NCBI GenBank assembly: GCA_002422265.1
Contig: DIUB01000105.1
Coordinates: 1 to 13,882, forward strand
Source of the DNA: Geobacter sp. UBA6169
GTDB lineage: Bacteria; Desulfobacterota; Desulfuromonadia; Geobacterales; Pseudopelobacteraceae
Length of the DNA: 13,882 nucleotides
Direction of reading: 5' to 3'
The first letter of the stretch is position 1. Each line of letters begins with the position of its first letter. This document shows positions 7,208 to 13,882 of the stretch, in pieces. A model generated the notes under the pieces. It was not told the DNA's origin and did not search any database. It saw only the letters and a program-made list of their open reading frames with translations. The translations under genes and the position numbers were made by a program.

Positions 7208-7236
7208 GTAGCCATTACGCCATAATCGTATATACT
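7208..7236 (+). promoter_or_regulatory. Weak candidate promoter of the hybrid kinase gene
   Basis: TATACT (7231-7236) is a good -10 hexamer about 44 bases before the TTG start. The -35 position (7208-7213) reads GTAGCC, a poor match, so an activator would be expected if this is used. It lies downstream of the foldback, so the foldback would be outside this transcript. Confidence 0.25.
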
Positions 7237-7279
7237 GCATGGCCAGTTTTACCAGCTTCTGCAACCAAAGGAAGGTTTT

Positions 7280-9748
7280 TTGAACAATACCAGCACGATA
7301 AGCAGTACCGAACGGCTCATTACGCTGCTCAGCCGACCTTTTGCAGGGTTACTGTTGCCGCTTTGTATCGCCCTTGCCTTCGGCTTTGCCACTGAATTGC
7401 TTACCTATGAGCAGCAGCTGCGCAAAGACAGTGAACAACGCCAGGAAGTCATGCGTGCAGCCGGGGTGATTCGCAGCGTACTGGAATCAGAGCTGAACGC
7501 CTCAGCCTATCTGGCCACCGGGTTTGAATCCTATATTGTTGCCCGAAAAGGGGAGCTTCCGGCTGCAGAAGTTGAGGCCATGCTCAAGCTGCTCTTTGAG
7601 CGGGGGCGTCACTTCCGTAATATCGGTCTGGCCCCGGATAACAGAATTGCCTACATGTATCCGCTGTCCGGCAATGAAAAGGCAATCGGCCTCTATTACC
7701 CGGCACTTGCAGCACAATGGCCGGTTATTAAAAAAGTCATTCAAGACGGAATCCCGCGCCTGGCCGGACCAGTGGATCTGGTGCAGGGGGGCAAAGGACT
7801 GGTGTATCGCATACCGGTTTTTATTGATGGCCGTTACTGGGGTTTGATCAGCACGGTTATAGAGATGGAAAGCCTGTTGGGTGCTGTCCAGAAACTGGTA
7901 CCTGACTATGCCGACCTGATCGCCTTGCGCGGACGTGACGGCAAAGGTGCTGAAGGCGAGCTGTTTTACGGTGATCCGCAGCTGTTTGACGGCAGCCGTC
8001 CGGTGCTGGATATCCGTGTGCCCGGGGGCAGTTGGCAACTGGCGTTCAGACAGCCTGAACCGATCAGAGAACTGTCGCTTGTCCGGCTGTTCGGCTGGGT
8101 TGCCACGCTGCTGCTTGCCGGTTTAAGTTTTGTCCTGCTCTCCACCCTGCGGCGACAGTCAGCGATCAATGCAGAATTACTGATTGCGCGGGATGCTGCC
8201 GAGGATGCCAATCGCGCCAAATCCGAATTTCTTGCCAATATGAGCCATGAGATCCGCACACCACTGAACGCCATCATCGGCTTTTCCAATCTAAGCCTGC
8301 AAAGCGGCAATCTGCCGCCACAGCAGCGGGATTATATCGGCAAGGCCCATGCCGCCGGTGAGCTGCTGCTGAACATCATCAATGACATCCTTGATTTTTC
8401 CAAGATTGAGGCCCGTCAGCTGCAGATGGATGAGACCCCTTTCAGGCTGCAGGTGATGATTGATAATGCCATTGCCATTGTGCAGCCAAAGGCAGAGGAA
8501 AAAGGGTTGCAGCTGCTGACCGGCCCGGTACCCGAGCCTGCTGCCTTTCTGATTGGCGACCCGCATCGTCTGAGCCAGATACTGGTGAACCTGTTGAACA
8601 ATGCGGTCAAGTTTACGGCACAGGGAACGGTTTCACTTGCCGTTGAGCTGCTGCAGGCAAAAGAAGATCGTGTGGAACTCAAGTGTACCATCCGCGATAC
8701 CGGCATCGGCATTGTTCCTGAAAAGATCAGCAGACTTTTCAAGCCGTTCAGTCAGGCTGACGGCAGCACCACCCGCACCTATGGCGGCACCGGACTGGGC
8801 CTGACCATTTCAAAACGTCTGGTTGAGCTGATGGGCGGTACGATCTGGTGCGAGAGTACGCCGGGAAAAGGGAGCAGCTTCTTTTTTACGGCCTGGTTTA
8901 CCGTTGGTACGCCTGATGAGATTGAGCCGCTGCAGGAAGAGCAACGGCCTGTTCCGGTAAAAATACTGCAAACCTTTGATTTTTCGGGTGCCTGCGTGCT
9001 GCTGGTGGAAGATAACGAGATCAACCGGCAACTGGCGCTGGAGCTGCTTAAGAAGACCGGTATAACGGTAGAGTCGGCAACAAACGGCCAGCAGGCCGTG
9101 CGTAGGGTTTTCAGCGGCAAACAACGTTATGACCTGGTGCTGATGGATATTCAGATGCCGGTGATGGACGGGTACGAAGCGACCCGGATCATCAGGTCGG
9201 ACAGCCGTTTTGCAGACCTGCCGATCATTGCCATGACTGCCCATGCCCTGCAGGCGGAACAGCAGAAAATCAGCCAGGCAGGTATGTCGGCATATATCAG
9301 CAAGCCAATTGTCAGCCAGGTTATGCTGCAGACCATGGCGACATTTCTCGGGAACAGGGTCAAGTCGGCACCGCAAGAGGTACACTCCCCTGAAGCAGCA
9401 TTTCTGCAGGTAGACGGGCTTGATGCAAAGGCAGCACTGGAGAACCTGGCAGGTGACCAGGATCTGTACCTTGAGATACTCCGCACCTTTCTTGAAACCG
9501 AAGCAGATAGTGCCGTTATTATTGCGGATGCCTTGAAAAACAGCGACACGGTCCTGGCCCGGCGCCAGGCGCACACCATGAAAGGGGTGGCGGGCAATAT
9601 CGGCGCAACCCGTTTGGGAGAGCTTGCGCTGGCACTGGAGTATGCCATCATGCAGGAGGCATCACCTGAAGCAGTTCAAGCGGCCCTTGACCAGTTTGGT
9701 GCAGAACTGGAGTGGCTGATCAGGGAGCTGAAGCAACAGCTCGGCTGA
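7280..9748 (+). CDS. CHASE-domain hybrid sensor histidine kinase (HisKA-HATPase-REC-Hpt)
   Basis: The 822-residue protein has a membrane helix at about 19-40 and an extracytoplasmic CHASE domain at about 60-250, with the IGLAPDNRIAYMYPLSGNE core near 115-133. A second helix follows at about 268-288, leading by a short coil into the kinase core. HisKA has H323 in NMSHEIRTPLN. The ATPase shows the N box near 437-446, DTGIGI (473-478) and GGTGLGL (502-508). A receiver (about 570-690) has D578, phosphoacceptor D623 in LMDIQMP and K675. A C-terminal Hpt domain (about 715-820) has H765 in AHTMKG. All phosphorelay residues are intact. CHASE domains sense small extracellular ligands; the ligand here is unknown. 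Translation starts at TTG, with AAAGGAAGG (7267-7275) just upstream. The gene is divergent from the receptor operon and stands alone, with no response regulator beside it on its strand. Confidence 0.95.
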   Translation: MNNTSTISSTERLITLLSRPFAGLLLPLCIALAFGFATELLTYEQQLRKDSEQRQEVMRAAGVIRSVLESELNASAYLATGFESYIVARKGELPAAEVEAMLKLLFERGRHFRNIGLAPDNRIAYMYPLSGNEKAIGLYYPALAAQWPVIKKVIQDGIPRLAGPVDLVQGGKGLVYRIPVFIDGRYWGLISTVIEMESLLGAVQKLVPDYADLIALRGRDGKGAEGELFYGDPQLFDGSRPVLDIRVPGGSWQLAFRQPEPIRELSLVRLFGWVATLLLAGLSFVLLSTLRRQSAINAELLIARDAAEDANRAKSEFLANMSHEIRTPLNAIIGFSNLSLQSGNLPPQQRDYIGKAHAAGELLLNIINDILDFSKIEARQLQMDETPFRLQVMIDNAIAIVQPKAEEKGLQLLTGPVPEPAAFLIGDPHRLSQILVNLLNNAVKFTAQGTVSLAVELLQAKEDRVELKCTIRDTGIGIVPEKISRLFKPFSQADGSTTRTYGGTGLGLTISKRLVELMGGTIWCESTPGKGSSFFFTAWFTVGTPDEIEPLQEEQRPVPVKILQTFDFSGACVLLVEDNEINRQLALELLKKTGITVESATNGQQAVRRVFSGKQRYDLVLMDIQMPVMDGYEATRIIRSDSRFADLPIIAMTAHALQAEQQKISQAGMSAYISKPIVSQVMLQTMATFLGNRVKSAPQEVHSPEAAFLQVDGLDAKAALENLAGDQDLYLEILRTFLETEADSAVIIADALKNSDTVLARRQAHTMKGVAGNIGATRLGELALALEYAIMQEASPEAVQAALDQFGAELEWLIRELKQQLG

Positions 9749-9753
9749 CAACA

Positions 9754-9797
9754 GGGGCGGTTTAACCCGCTCCCCAACCCTTCCCTCACCTGGGGAG
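9754..9797. repeat. Stem-loop after the hybrid kinase gene
   Basis: CTCCCCA (9770-9776) pairs perfectly with TGGGGAG (9791-9797) across a 14-base loop. GGGGCGG (9754-9760) could instead pair with the CCGCTCCCC that starts at 9767. The structure lies a few bases after the kinase stop and may slow or end transcription, but no T-tract follows, so a classical terminator is not supported. Confidence 0.45.
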
Positions 9798-9815
9798 ATT
9801 GGGCTGTATAAACCC

Positions 9816-10042
9816 AGAAAAAGCCAGCGTTGTCCGGTTTGGTTTTTGCATTTTGTCCCCCTCCTTCCTTTTAAGGAGGGGTTAGGGGTGGTTGCCTTTG
9901 ATTTTCATCAATCTTAAGGATAAAAACGAAATTAAAAGCCAAAATCTGACCACCCCCAGCCCCTCCTTAACTACAGGAGGGGGGCTAAAAACATACTTCT
10001 CATTGCTTGTAATTTTCTAACCGGACAACGCTGAGAAAAAGC
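9816..10042. mobile_element. MITE-like element with terminal inverted repeats and 9-bp direct repeats
   Basis: CAGCGTTGTCCGGTT (9825-9839) is exactly mirrored by AACCGGACAACGCTG (10019-10033), giving 15-bp perfect terminal inverted repeats on a 209-bp element. Immediately outside, AGAAAAAGC occurs at 9816-9824 and again at 10034-10042, as expected of a 9-bp target-site duplication. No transposase frame fits inside. The interior is itself a foldback: 9873-9892 pairs with 9949-9968 with two mismatches, CCCCTCCTT (9858-9866) pairs with AAGGAGGGG (9873-9881), and CCCCTCCT (9960-9967) with AGGAGGGG (9975-9982). This is the structure of a non-autonomous miniature inverted-repeat transposable element. 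The parent insertion sequence family cannot be assigned without a search. Confidence 0.8.
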
Positions 10043-10117
10043 AGTTTCACGCGGAGCACGGAGACGCGAAGAGTATGATTTTCTCCACGAGCATCGCGGC
10101 TCCGCGTGAGTAACTGC
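10041..10117. repeat. 77-bp palindrome upstream of the small membrane protein
   Basis: TCACGCGGAGC (10047-10057) is perfectly mirrored by GCTCCGCGTGA (10099-10109). The stem extends outward as GCAGTT (10041-10046) with AACTGC (10112-10117) across a two-base bulge. It directly abuts the right flank of the MITE-like element. No T-tract follows. Confidence 0.6.
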
Positions 10118-10167
10118 CGTTTTAAGCTCTGTTCTTTACGTATGCTGAAATCAGGAGCTGGTATTTC

Positions 10168-10173
10168 AGGAGG
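10168..10173 (+). promoter_or_regulatory. Ribosome binding site that fixes the start of the small membrane protein
   Basis: AGGAGG is followed after seven bases by GTG at 10181. This is the strongest Shine-Dalgarno sequence near this reading frame. It argues against the upstream in-frame GTG at 10106, which lies inside the palindrome. Confidence 0.75.
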
Positions 10174-10180
10174 TTTTTCA

Positions 10181-10447
10181 GTGGGGTTCAGTGAATATCT
10201 TTTTATCGCGTTGTTCTTTGGTCTGCCCGGTCTGGCCGGTGCCTGGCTGGCCCGCAGCAGGGGCAGGAATCCGCTCTTGTGGGGGCTTTTATCAGCGCCG
10301 TTTCCGTTTTTTGTCTTTATGCTCTGGCTTCAGAAGCCGGATCGAGAGATTAAGGGCCATTTCAGGCAGTGCCGGCAGTGCAGCGGCGTTTATCCGTGGA
10401 AGCTGACACACTGCCGCTACTGCGGGCAGCAGCATGCTGAGACATAG
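10181..10447 (+). CDS. Small membrane protein with C-terminal zinc-ribbon-like motif, function unknown
   Basis: From the GTG at 10181 the product has 88 residues. Two hydrophobic segments (about 5-24 and 31-50), joined by a basic SRGRN turn, suggest a helical hairpin in the inner membrane. The C-terminal tail has C64-x2-C67 and C78-x2-C81 (in CRQCSGVYPWKLTHCRYCG), a spacing typical of small zinc ribbons. By the positive-inside rule the basic loop and the tail cannot be placed with confidence. The reading frame extends upstream to 10106, but that part encodes no conserved-looking sequence and overlaps a palindrome. The gene is monocistronic and converges on the GGEEF gene, with a gap of 24 bases. 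That gap holds a CACAG/CTGTG stem (10450-10466). No known family was recognised. Confidence 0.65.
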   Translation: MGFSEYLFIALFFGLPGLAGAWLARSRGRNPLLWGLLSAPFPFFVFMLWLQKPDREIKGHFRQCRQCSGVYPWKLTHCRYCGQQHAET

Positions 10448-10471
10448 CCCACAGAGTGCTGCTGTGCCTGA

Positions 10472-11749
10472 TCAGACTGCTTCGGTACGGCTTTCCTCCA
10501 CCCGGTTGCGGCCGTTCTGCTTGGCCCGGTACAACAGGGCATCGGACGTAACCAGCATGGTCTCCAGCTCAGTGGGCGGCCCACAGAGGTGCCCCAGCGA
10601 AATGGTGATGGAGAAGCTGTTTTCCTGCCAGTCGACCGGGCTGGCCGCAACCCGACGCCGGAGGTTCTCGATCCGCTGCGAGGCATCACCGGCATCATCG
10701 ATCAGGATGATGCAGAACTCCTCTCCGCCGAAACGGGCCACCAGGGTACGGGGGGCTTCAAACTCCCGCAGGATCAGGGCAATATGGCGCAGGGCCGCAT
10801 CGCCGCCATCATGGCCATAGGTGTCGTTCACCTTTTTAAAGTGATCAATATCCAGCATAGTGATACTGACTGGTTTCCCTTCCCGCCTGGCTGCTGCCAG
10901 CAGCTTGGGGGCGGTATCAAAGAAGTGGCGCCGGTTGCCCAGGCCGGTCAGATAATCCCGCTGGCTCAAGAAATGAATCTCCTCAATATACTCCATCACT
11001 TCCAGGTTCTGCTCGATCCTGCAGAAAAACTCCTCATTCACAAACGGTTTCACCAGAAAGTCAGTGGCCCCTTTTTTCAGAAACTGGGCTGACATGGCAC
11101 CGGAACCGTGGGCAGAGATACCGATGATTGCCAGTTGTTCCCGCGTGTATTTTGCGCGGATCCTTCTGGTCAGCTCAAAGCCGTCCATGCCGGGCATGTG
11201 GTAGTCGGTGATCACCAGTTTGATGTCCGGATGTTTCTCCAGCAGTTCCAGGGCACGTTCGCCGTTTTCAGCCTCAAAGGCCTTGAAATTACGCAGCCGC
11301 AGCAGGTTCATGATAAACAGACGGACGCTGGAGGAATCATCCACCACCAGTACCTTGGTGCTGCGGTTCTTCTGCAGTCGCTGAATCAGCTTCAGCAGAT
11401 AGTTCAGATCTTCAGCACTCTCCTTGGTCACATAATCTAGCACGTTACGGGCCAGCACCGATTCCCGCACCTCATCGCTGTAGGTGCCAGTAAAGACGAT
11501 GGCCGGTATGCCGTAAGCCAGCACCGGGGCGATCACCTCGCCATCCGGTGCATCAGGCAGATTCAGGTCCAGAAGCGCGACAATAAATTCATCAAAATGA
11601 TCAGAGACCAGCTCTTTTGCTTCGGCCAGACTGGCAGCAACCAGGGTCTTCAGGCCAAGATCCCTGGCTATGCGGCGTTGCAGCAGGTTGGAAAAGGTGG
11701 TGCTGTCTTCAACAATCAAAACCGTGTCACGTTCAAAATCAGACGTCAT
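10472..11749 (-). CDS. Response regulator with two receiver domains and a GGEEF diguanylate cyclase domain
   Basis: Residues are numbered from the upstream ATG at 11761. Receiver 1 (about 13-130) has E18-D19, phosphoacceptor D65 (LLDLNLPD), T91 and K113. Receiver 2 (about 135-255) has D141-D142, phosphoacceptor D186 (ITDYHMPGMDG), S216 and K238. Both look phosphorylatable. The GGDEF domain (about 265-425) has RDYLTGLGNRR, LDIDHFKKVND and the active GGEEF at 345-349. The I-site position carries A and T instead of R and D, so product inhibition through this site is not expected. The REC-REC-GGDEF layout is PleD-like; the protein should be cytoplasmic and make c-di-GMP on phosphorylation. An ATG at 11761 overlaps the upstream stop as TGATG but lacks a good binding site. 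The ATG at 11749, with GGAG six bases before it, is preferred. It is the last gene of the operon. Confidence 0.93.
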   Translation of the reverse strand: MTSDFERDTVLIVEDSTTFSNLLQRRIARDLGLKTLVAASLAEAKELVSDHFDEFIVALLDLNLPDAPDGEVIAPVLAYGIPAIVFTGTYSDEVRESVLARNVLDYVTKESAEDLNYLLKLIQRLQKNRSTKVLVVDDSSSVRLFIMNLLRLRNFKAFEAENGERALELLEKHPDIKLVITDYHMPGMDGFELTRRIRAKYTREQLAIIGISAHGSGAMSAQFLKKGATDFLVKPFVNEEFFCRIEQNLEVMEYIEEIHFLSQRDYLTGLGNRRHFFDTAPKLLAAARREGKPVSITMLDIDHFKKVNDTYGHDGGDAALRHIALILREFEAPRTLVARFGGEEFCIILIDDAGDASQRIENLRRRVAASPVDWQENSFSITISLGHLCGPPTELETMLVTSDALLYRAKQNGRNRVEESRTEAV

Positions 11750-11760
11750 AGCCGGCTCCA

Positions 11761-12840
11761 TCAGATACTGTCTTTAAATCGTTCGTTGATATCAAGTATT
11801 TTCGGTAAGATAGCCATAAAAGCCTCAACCAGTGCCGGATCAAAATGGCTGCCGGCGTTTTCCTGCAGGTTGGCAACGGCCTCTTCAACGGGCCAGGCCT
11901 TTTTGTAGGGGCGTTCAGAGGTCAGGGCATCAAACACATCGGCAATGGCGCAGATACGGCCCTCAAGGGGGATGGCTTCACCCTGGAGCTTGTTGGGGTA
12001 GCCGCTGCCGTCCCACTTTTCATGGTGGGTCAGGGCAATGGTGCGGGCCACTTCCAGAAGCTCGGTTTCAGCGCCATCCAGGATGTCGGCACCGATCAGG
12101 ACATGGGTCTCCATGATGGTGCGCTCTTCCGGTGTCAGCCGTCCCGGCTTCAGCAGGATGGTGTCTGAAATGCCGATCTTGCCGATATCGTGCATCGGGC
12201 TGGCATGCAGGATGATCTCGCACTGTTCGCGTGAAAACCCGATCTGACCGGCCAGCAGGGCACAACTGTGGCTCATCCGCAGGACATGCTGACCGGTTTC
12301 ATTATCGCGGTATTCAGCTGCCCGGCCCAGGCGCCGTACCACCTCCAGACGAGAGGTGACCACCTCGTGGGTCCGCTGCCGTACCAGCTCTTCCAGCACC
12401 TCTTTCTGGTGATGGGTCATCCGCAGAGAAAGCTGGGCATCCAGCATGTTTCTGACCCGTGCCAGCAGCTCAAATCGATCGAACGGCTTGCCGATAAAGT
12501 CCCGCGCCCCGGCCTGCAAGGCCTTCATCAGAAAATCACGGCCCGATTGGGCGGTCAGCACCACGATCGGCGGCATCAGCGGATCGTGCAGGTCAAACAG
12601 CTGTTCCATCACCTCGTAGCCGTTCAGGTACGGCATGTTGATATCCAGCAGGATCAGGTCGGTCGGTTCCTGCTTGTAGGTCAATACCACCAGACGGGGG
12701 TCCTGAACCGATACCAGATTGGTATAGCCTTCATGGCGCAGAATCCGCTCCAGCAGTTTCAGATTGGCCGGCTCATCGTCAATCAGCAGGATACGGGCCT
12801 GCTGGTGCAGACTGGATGTCAAACTACCGGTGGTGCTCAC
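11761..12840 (-). CDS. RpfG-like response regulator: receiver domain plus HD-GYP c-di-GMP phosphodiesterase
   Basis: From the GTG at 12840 the protein has 359 residues. The receiver (about 15-135) has D21-D22, phosphoacceptor D66 (LLDINMP) and K118. The HD-GYP domain (about 160-345) keeps the full metal and catalytic set: E176 and H185 in the EYRDNETGQH segment, H217-D218 in MHDIGKIG, H246, H272-H273 in HHEKWDGSGYP, and D301 in IADVFDALTSERPYKKAW. Such proteins hydrolyse c-di-GMP to pGpG or GMP with a di- or trinuclear iron or manganese centre. The start shares GTGA with the stop of the upstream kinase, with a strong AAGGAG eight bases before it. An upstream in-frame GTG at 12870 would overlap the kinase by 34 bases and has no better site. 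Its partner is probably the adjacent kinase. Confidence 0.94.
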   Translation of the reverse strand: MSTTGSLTSSLHQQARILLIDDEPANLKLLERILRHEGYTNLVSVQDPRLVVLTYKQEPTDLILLDINMPYLNGYEVMEQLFDLHDPLMPPIVVLTAQSGRDFLMKALQAGARDFIGKPFDRFELLARVRNMLDAQLSLRMTHHQKEVLEELVRQRTHEVVTSRLEVVRRLGRAAEYRDNETGQHVLRMSHSCALLAGQIGFSREQCEIILHASPMHDIGKIGISDTILLKPGRLTPEERTIMETHVLIGADILDGAETELLEVARTIALTHHEKWDGSGYPNKLQGEAIPLEGRICAIADVFDALTSERPYKKAWPVEEAVANLQENAGSHFDPALVEAFMAILPKILDINERFKDSI

Positions 12841-13882
12841 GCTGTATTCTCCTTCAGGGGGGTAATGCACTGATTAATCTGTTCAAGCAGTTGACCCACA
12901 TCCACCGGCTTGATCAGGTAGGCTGCAAAACCGGCGGCCAGTGCATCGTCAATCTCGCTCTGCTGGGCATTGGCAGAGATGGCTATGACCGGCAGGTCTG
13001 CCGTTTCCGGTACACAGCGCAGGGCTGCCAGGGCCTCGAATCCGTCCATGCCGGGCAGGTTGATATCCATCAGGATCAGATCCACCCGGCAGTTGCGCAA
13101 CAACTCCAGTCCGTCTTCAGCTGAAACGGCCTCCAGCATGGTTACTGCCGGGCGGTTGGCAAGCAGTTTGCGGATCAGGCGCTGATTGGCCGGATCATCT
13201 TCAATGGAAAGTATGGTGGAACGTCCGGCGTCAGGGTCCCTGTCAAACGCGGTGAAGCGCTCATCTGGCTCTTCCGTGATCTCATTCGGCTGCATCAGGG
13301 AGTTTGAGGGAAGTTCAAACCAGAACAGGCTGCCGACTCCTGGTTGTGACTCTACCCCGATCTGTCCTCCCATGGCTTCAACCAGCCGTTTTGCCAGGGC
13401 CAGGCCGATGCCGGTGCCTTCAACACCAGTACCCACCGGAACAGCACGGGCAAAGGGGTCAAACAGGTGGGGCAGAAAATCCGGGTCTATGCCGTTGCCG
13501 GTGTCCTGCACCATAATCCGGCAGACCCCTTCAGACACCCGCCTGCACCCCAGGGTGACAAAGCCGTTGTCACGGTTATATTTTACCGCGTTGGAAAGCA
13601 GGTTGATCAAGATCTGCCGGGTGCGCAGATGATCACAAACCAGTTGGCAGCAACAGCTTTCTGACGGACAGCAGGGCAGGGTCACCAGGGTAATGCCCCG
13701 TTGCTCTGCCATTGGCGTGATCAGGGGACGGCATTCGTCAAACAGCCGGCTGACCGGCACGTGTGACAGGCTGATCTCCAGGTGACCGCTTTCAACCCGG
13801 GCCAGATCAAGGATCTCGTTGATCAGCTCCAGCAGATGGCGGCCTGCCTGCAGGATCTCGTCCACGTTGTCCTGCTGTTCTG
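12837..13882 (-). CDS. Hybrid histidine kinase with C-terminal receiver, 5' end outside the window
   Basis: The frame is open at the right edge, so the N-terminal sensor part and the phosphoaccepting histidine are missing. A GTG at 13865 is internal, because QQDNVDEIL reads through it. The visible part, about 348 residues, starts in the second helix of HisKA (LLELINEILDLARVESG). The ATPase follows, with an N box LLSNAVKYN, DTGNGI and GTGIGLALAKRLVEAMGG. A receiver follows with ED, phosphoacceptor D in LILMDINLPGMDG and K in LIKPVD. There is no Hpt domain after it. Six cysteines crowd 13635-13673, just before the N box (two, then three, then one), which is unusual for this domain. It overlaps the HD-GYP gene by four bases and heads an operon with two c-di-GMP response regulators, which it probably phosphorylates. 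Whether it is soluble or membrane-bound cannot be seen. Confidence 0.92.
   Translation of the reverse strand, partial: EQQDNVDEILQAGRHLLELINEILDLARVESGHLEISLSHVPVSRLFDECRPLITPMAEQRGITLVTLPCCPSESCCCQLVCDHLRTRQILINLLSNAVKYNRDNGFVTLGCRRVSEGVCRIMVQDTGNGIDPDFLPHLFDPFARAVPVGTGVEGTGIGLALAKRLVEAMGGQIGVESQPGVGSLFWFELPSNSLMQPNEITEEPDERFTAFDRDPDAGRSTILSIEDDPANQRLIRKLLANRPAVTMLEAVSAEDGLELLRNCRVDLILMDINLPGMDGFEALAALRCVPETADLPVIAISANAQQSEIDDALAAGFAAYLIKPVDVGQLLEQINQCITPLKENTA
12849..12854 (-). promoter_or_regulatory. Ribosome binding site of the HD-GYP gene
   Basis: AAGGAG on the minus strand lies eight bases before the GTG at 12840, inside the end of the kinase gene. It decides the start and supports translational coupling. 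Confidence 0.7.

Noticed and set aside
6897..7279. Possible c-di-GMP (GEMM) riboswitch between the divergent genes
   Set aside because: The conserved GEMM core elements were looked for on both strands and not seen; the structure present is a palindrome instead.
8810..9574. Minus-strand frame of about 254 codons opposite the hybrid kinase
   Set aside because: It is a shadow of the kinase, receiver and Hpt coding frame, which carries every expected motif.
10106..10180. Upstream extension of the small membrane protein from a GTG at 10106
   Set aside because: The extension lies in a palindrome, has no ribosome binding site, and the AGGAGG at 10168 points to 10181.
12841..12870. Upstream GTG start for the HD-GYP protein
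   Set aside because: It would add ten unconserved-looking residues and overlap the kinase by 34 bases, while the GTG at 12840 has a strong AAGGAG at eight bases.
12268..12873. Long plus-strand reading frame (about 200 codons) opposite the HD-GYP gene
   Set aside because: It is antisense to a gene with complete conserved motifs, has no recognisable domain, and lacks a ribosome binding site.
13865..13865. GTG at 13865 as the true start of the right-edge kinase
   Set aside because: The frame stays open to the window edge, and the residues before it (QQDN) fit the HisKA helix, so the gene is truncated by the window.

Overview
The window looks like chromosomal DNA of a Geobacter-like member of the Desulfuromonadia (Geobacteraceae and relatives). 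This rests on gene content: dense two-component and cyclic-di-GMP signalling, a bacteriohemerythrin, a TonB receptor/YfiR module, and intergenic palindromic repeats. It is an inference from protein style and moderate G+C, not a database match. No rRNA, tRNA, CRISPR array or transposase gene was seen.

Layout. 1-338 is non-coding or uncertain DNA that begins with stacked palindromes. 339-1640 (+) encodes a CNNM/CorC-type membrane protein. It converges on a four-gene minus-strand operon (6890 down to 1780): TonB-dependent outer-membrane receptor, periplasmic YfiR/DUF4154 protein, membrane CHASE8-like/HAMP/GGDEF/EAL protein, and bacteriohemerythrin. The spacings are +8, -4 and -23 nt, so the genes are probably translationally coupled. 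A divergent intergenic region with a 123-bp foldback palindrome separates this operon from 7280-9748 (+), a CHASE-HisKA-HATPase-REC-Hpt hybrid sensor kinase. 9749-10180 is non-coding and holds a stem-loop, a 209-bp MITE-like element with 15-bp terminal inverted repeats and 9-bp direct repeats, and a separate palindrome. 10181-10447 (+) encodes a small membrane/zinc-ribbon protein. It converges on a second minus-strand signalling operon that runs off the right edge: hybrid histidine kinase-REC (5' end missing), REC-HD-GYP phosphodiesterase, and REC-REC-GGEEF diguanylate cyclase, again with overlapping junctions.

How it works together. Most of the window concerns cyclic-di-GMP. The first operon resembles the YfiN/YfiR system, in which a periplasmic inhibitor controls a membrane diguanylate cyclase. 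Here an outer-membrane TonB receptor comes first, the cyclase carries a complete EAL domain, and a diiron O2-binding protein comes last. The second operon pairs a c-di-GMP-degrading and a c-di-GMP-making response regulator behind one kinase, suggesting opposed outputs from one input. The CHASE hybrid kinase has its own Hpt domain but no adjacent dedicated regulator.

The strongest candidates for something undescribed are the receptor-YfiR-GGDEF/EAL-hemerythrin operon, the MITE-like element at 9825-10033 and the foldback at 7048-7170.
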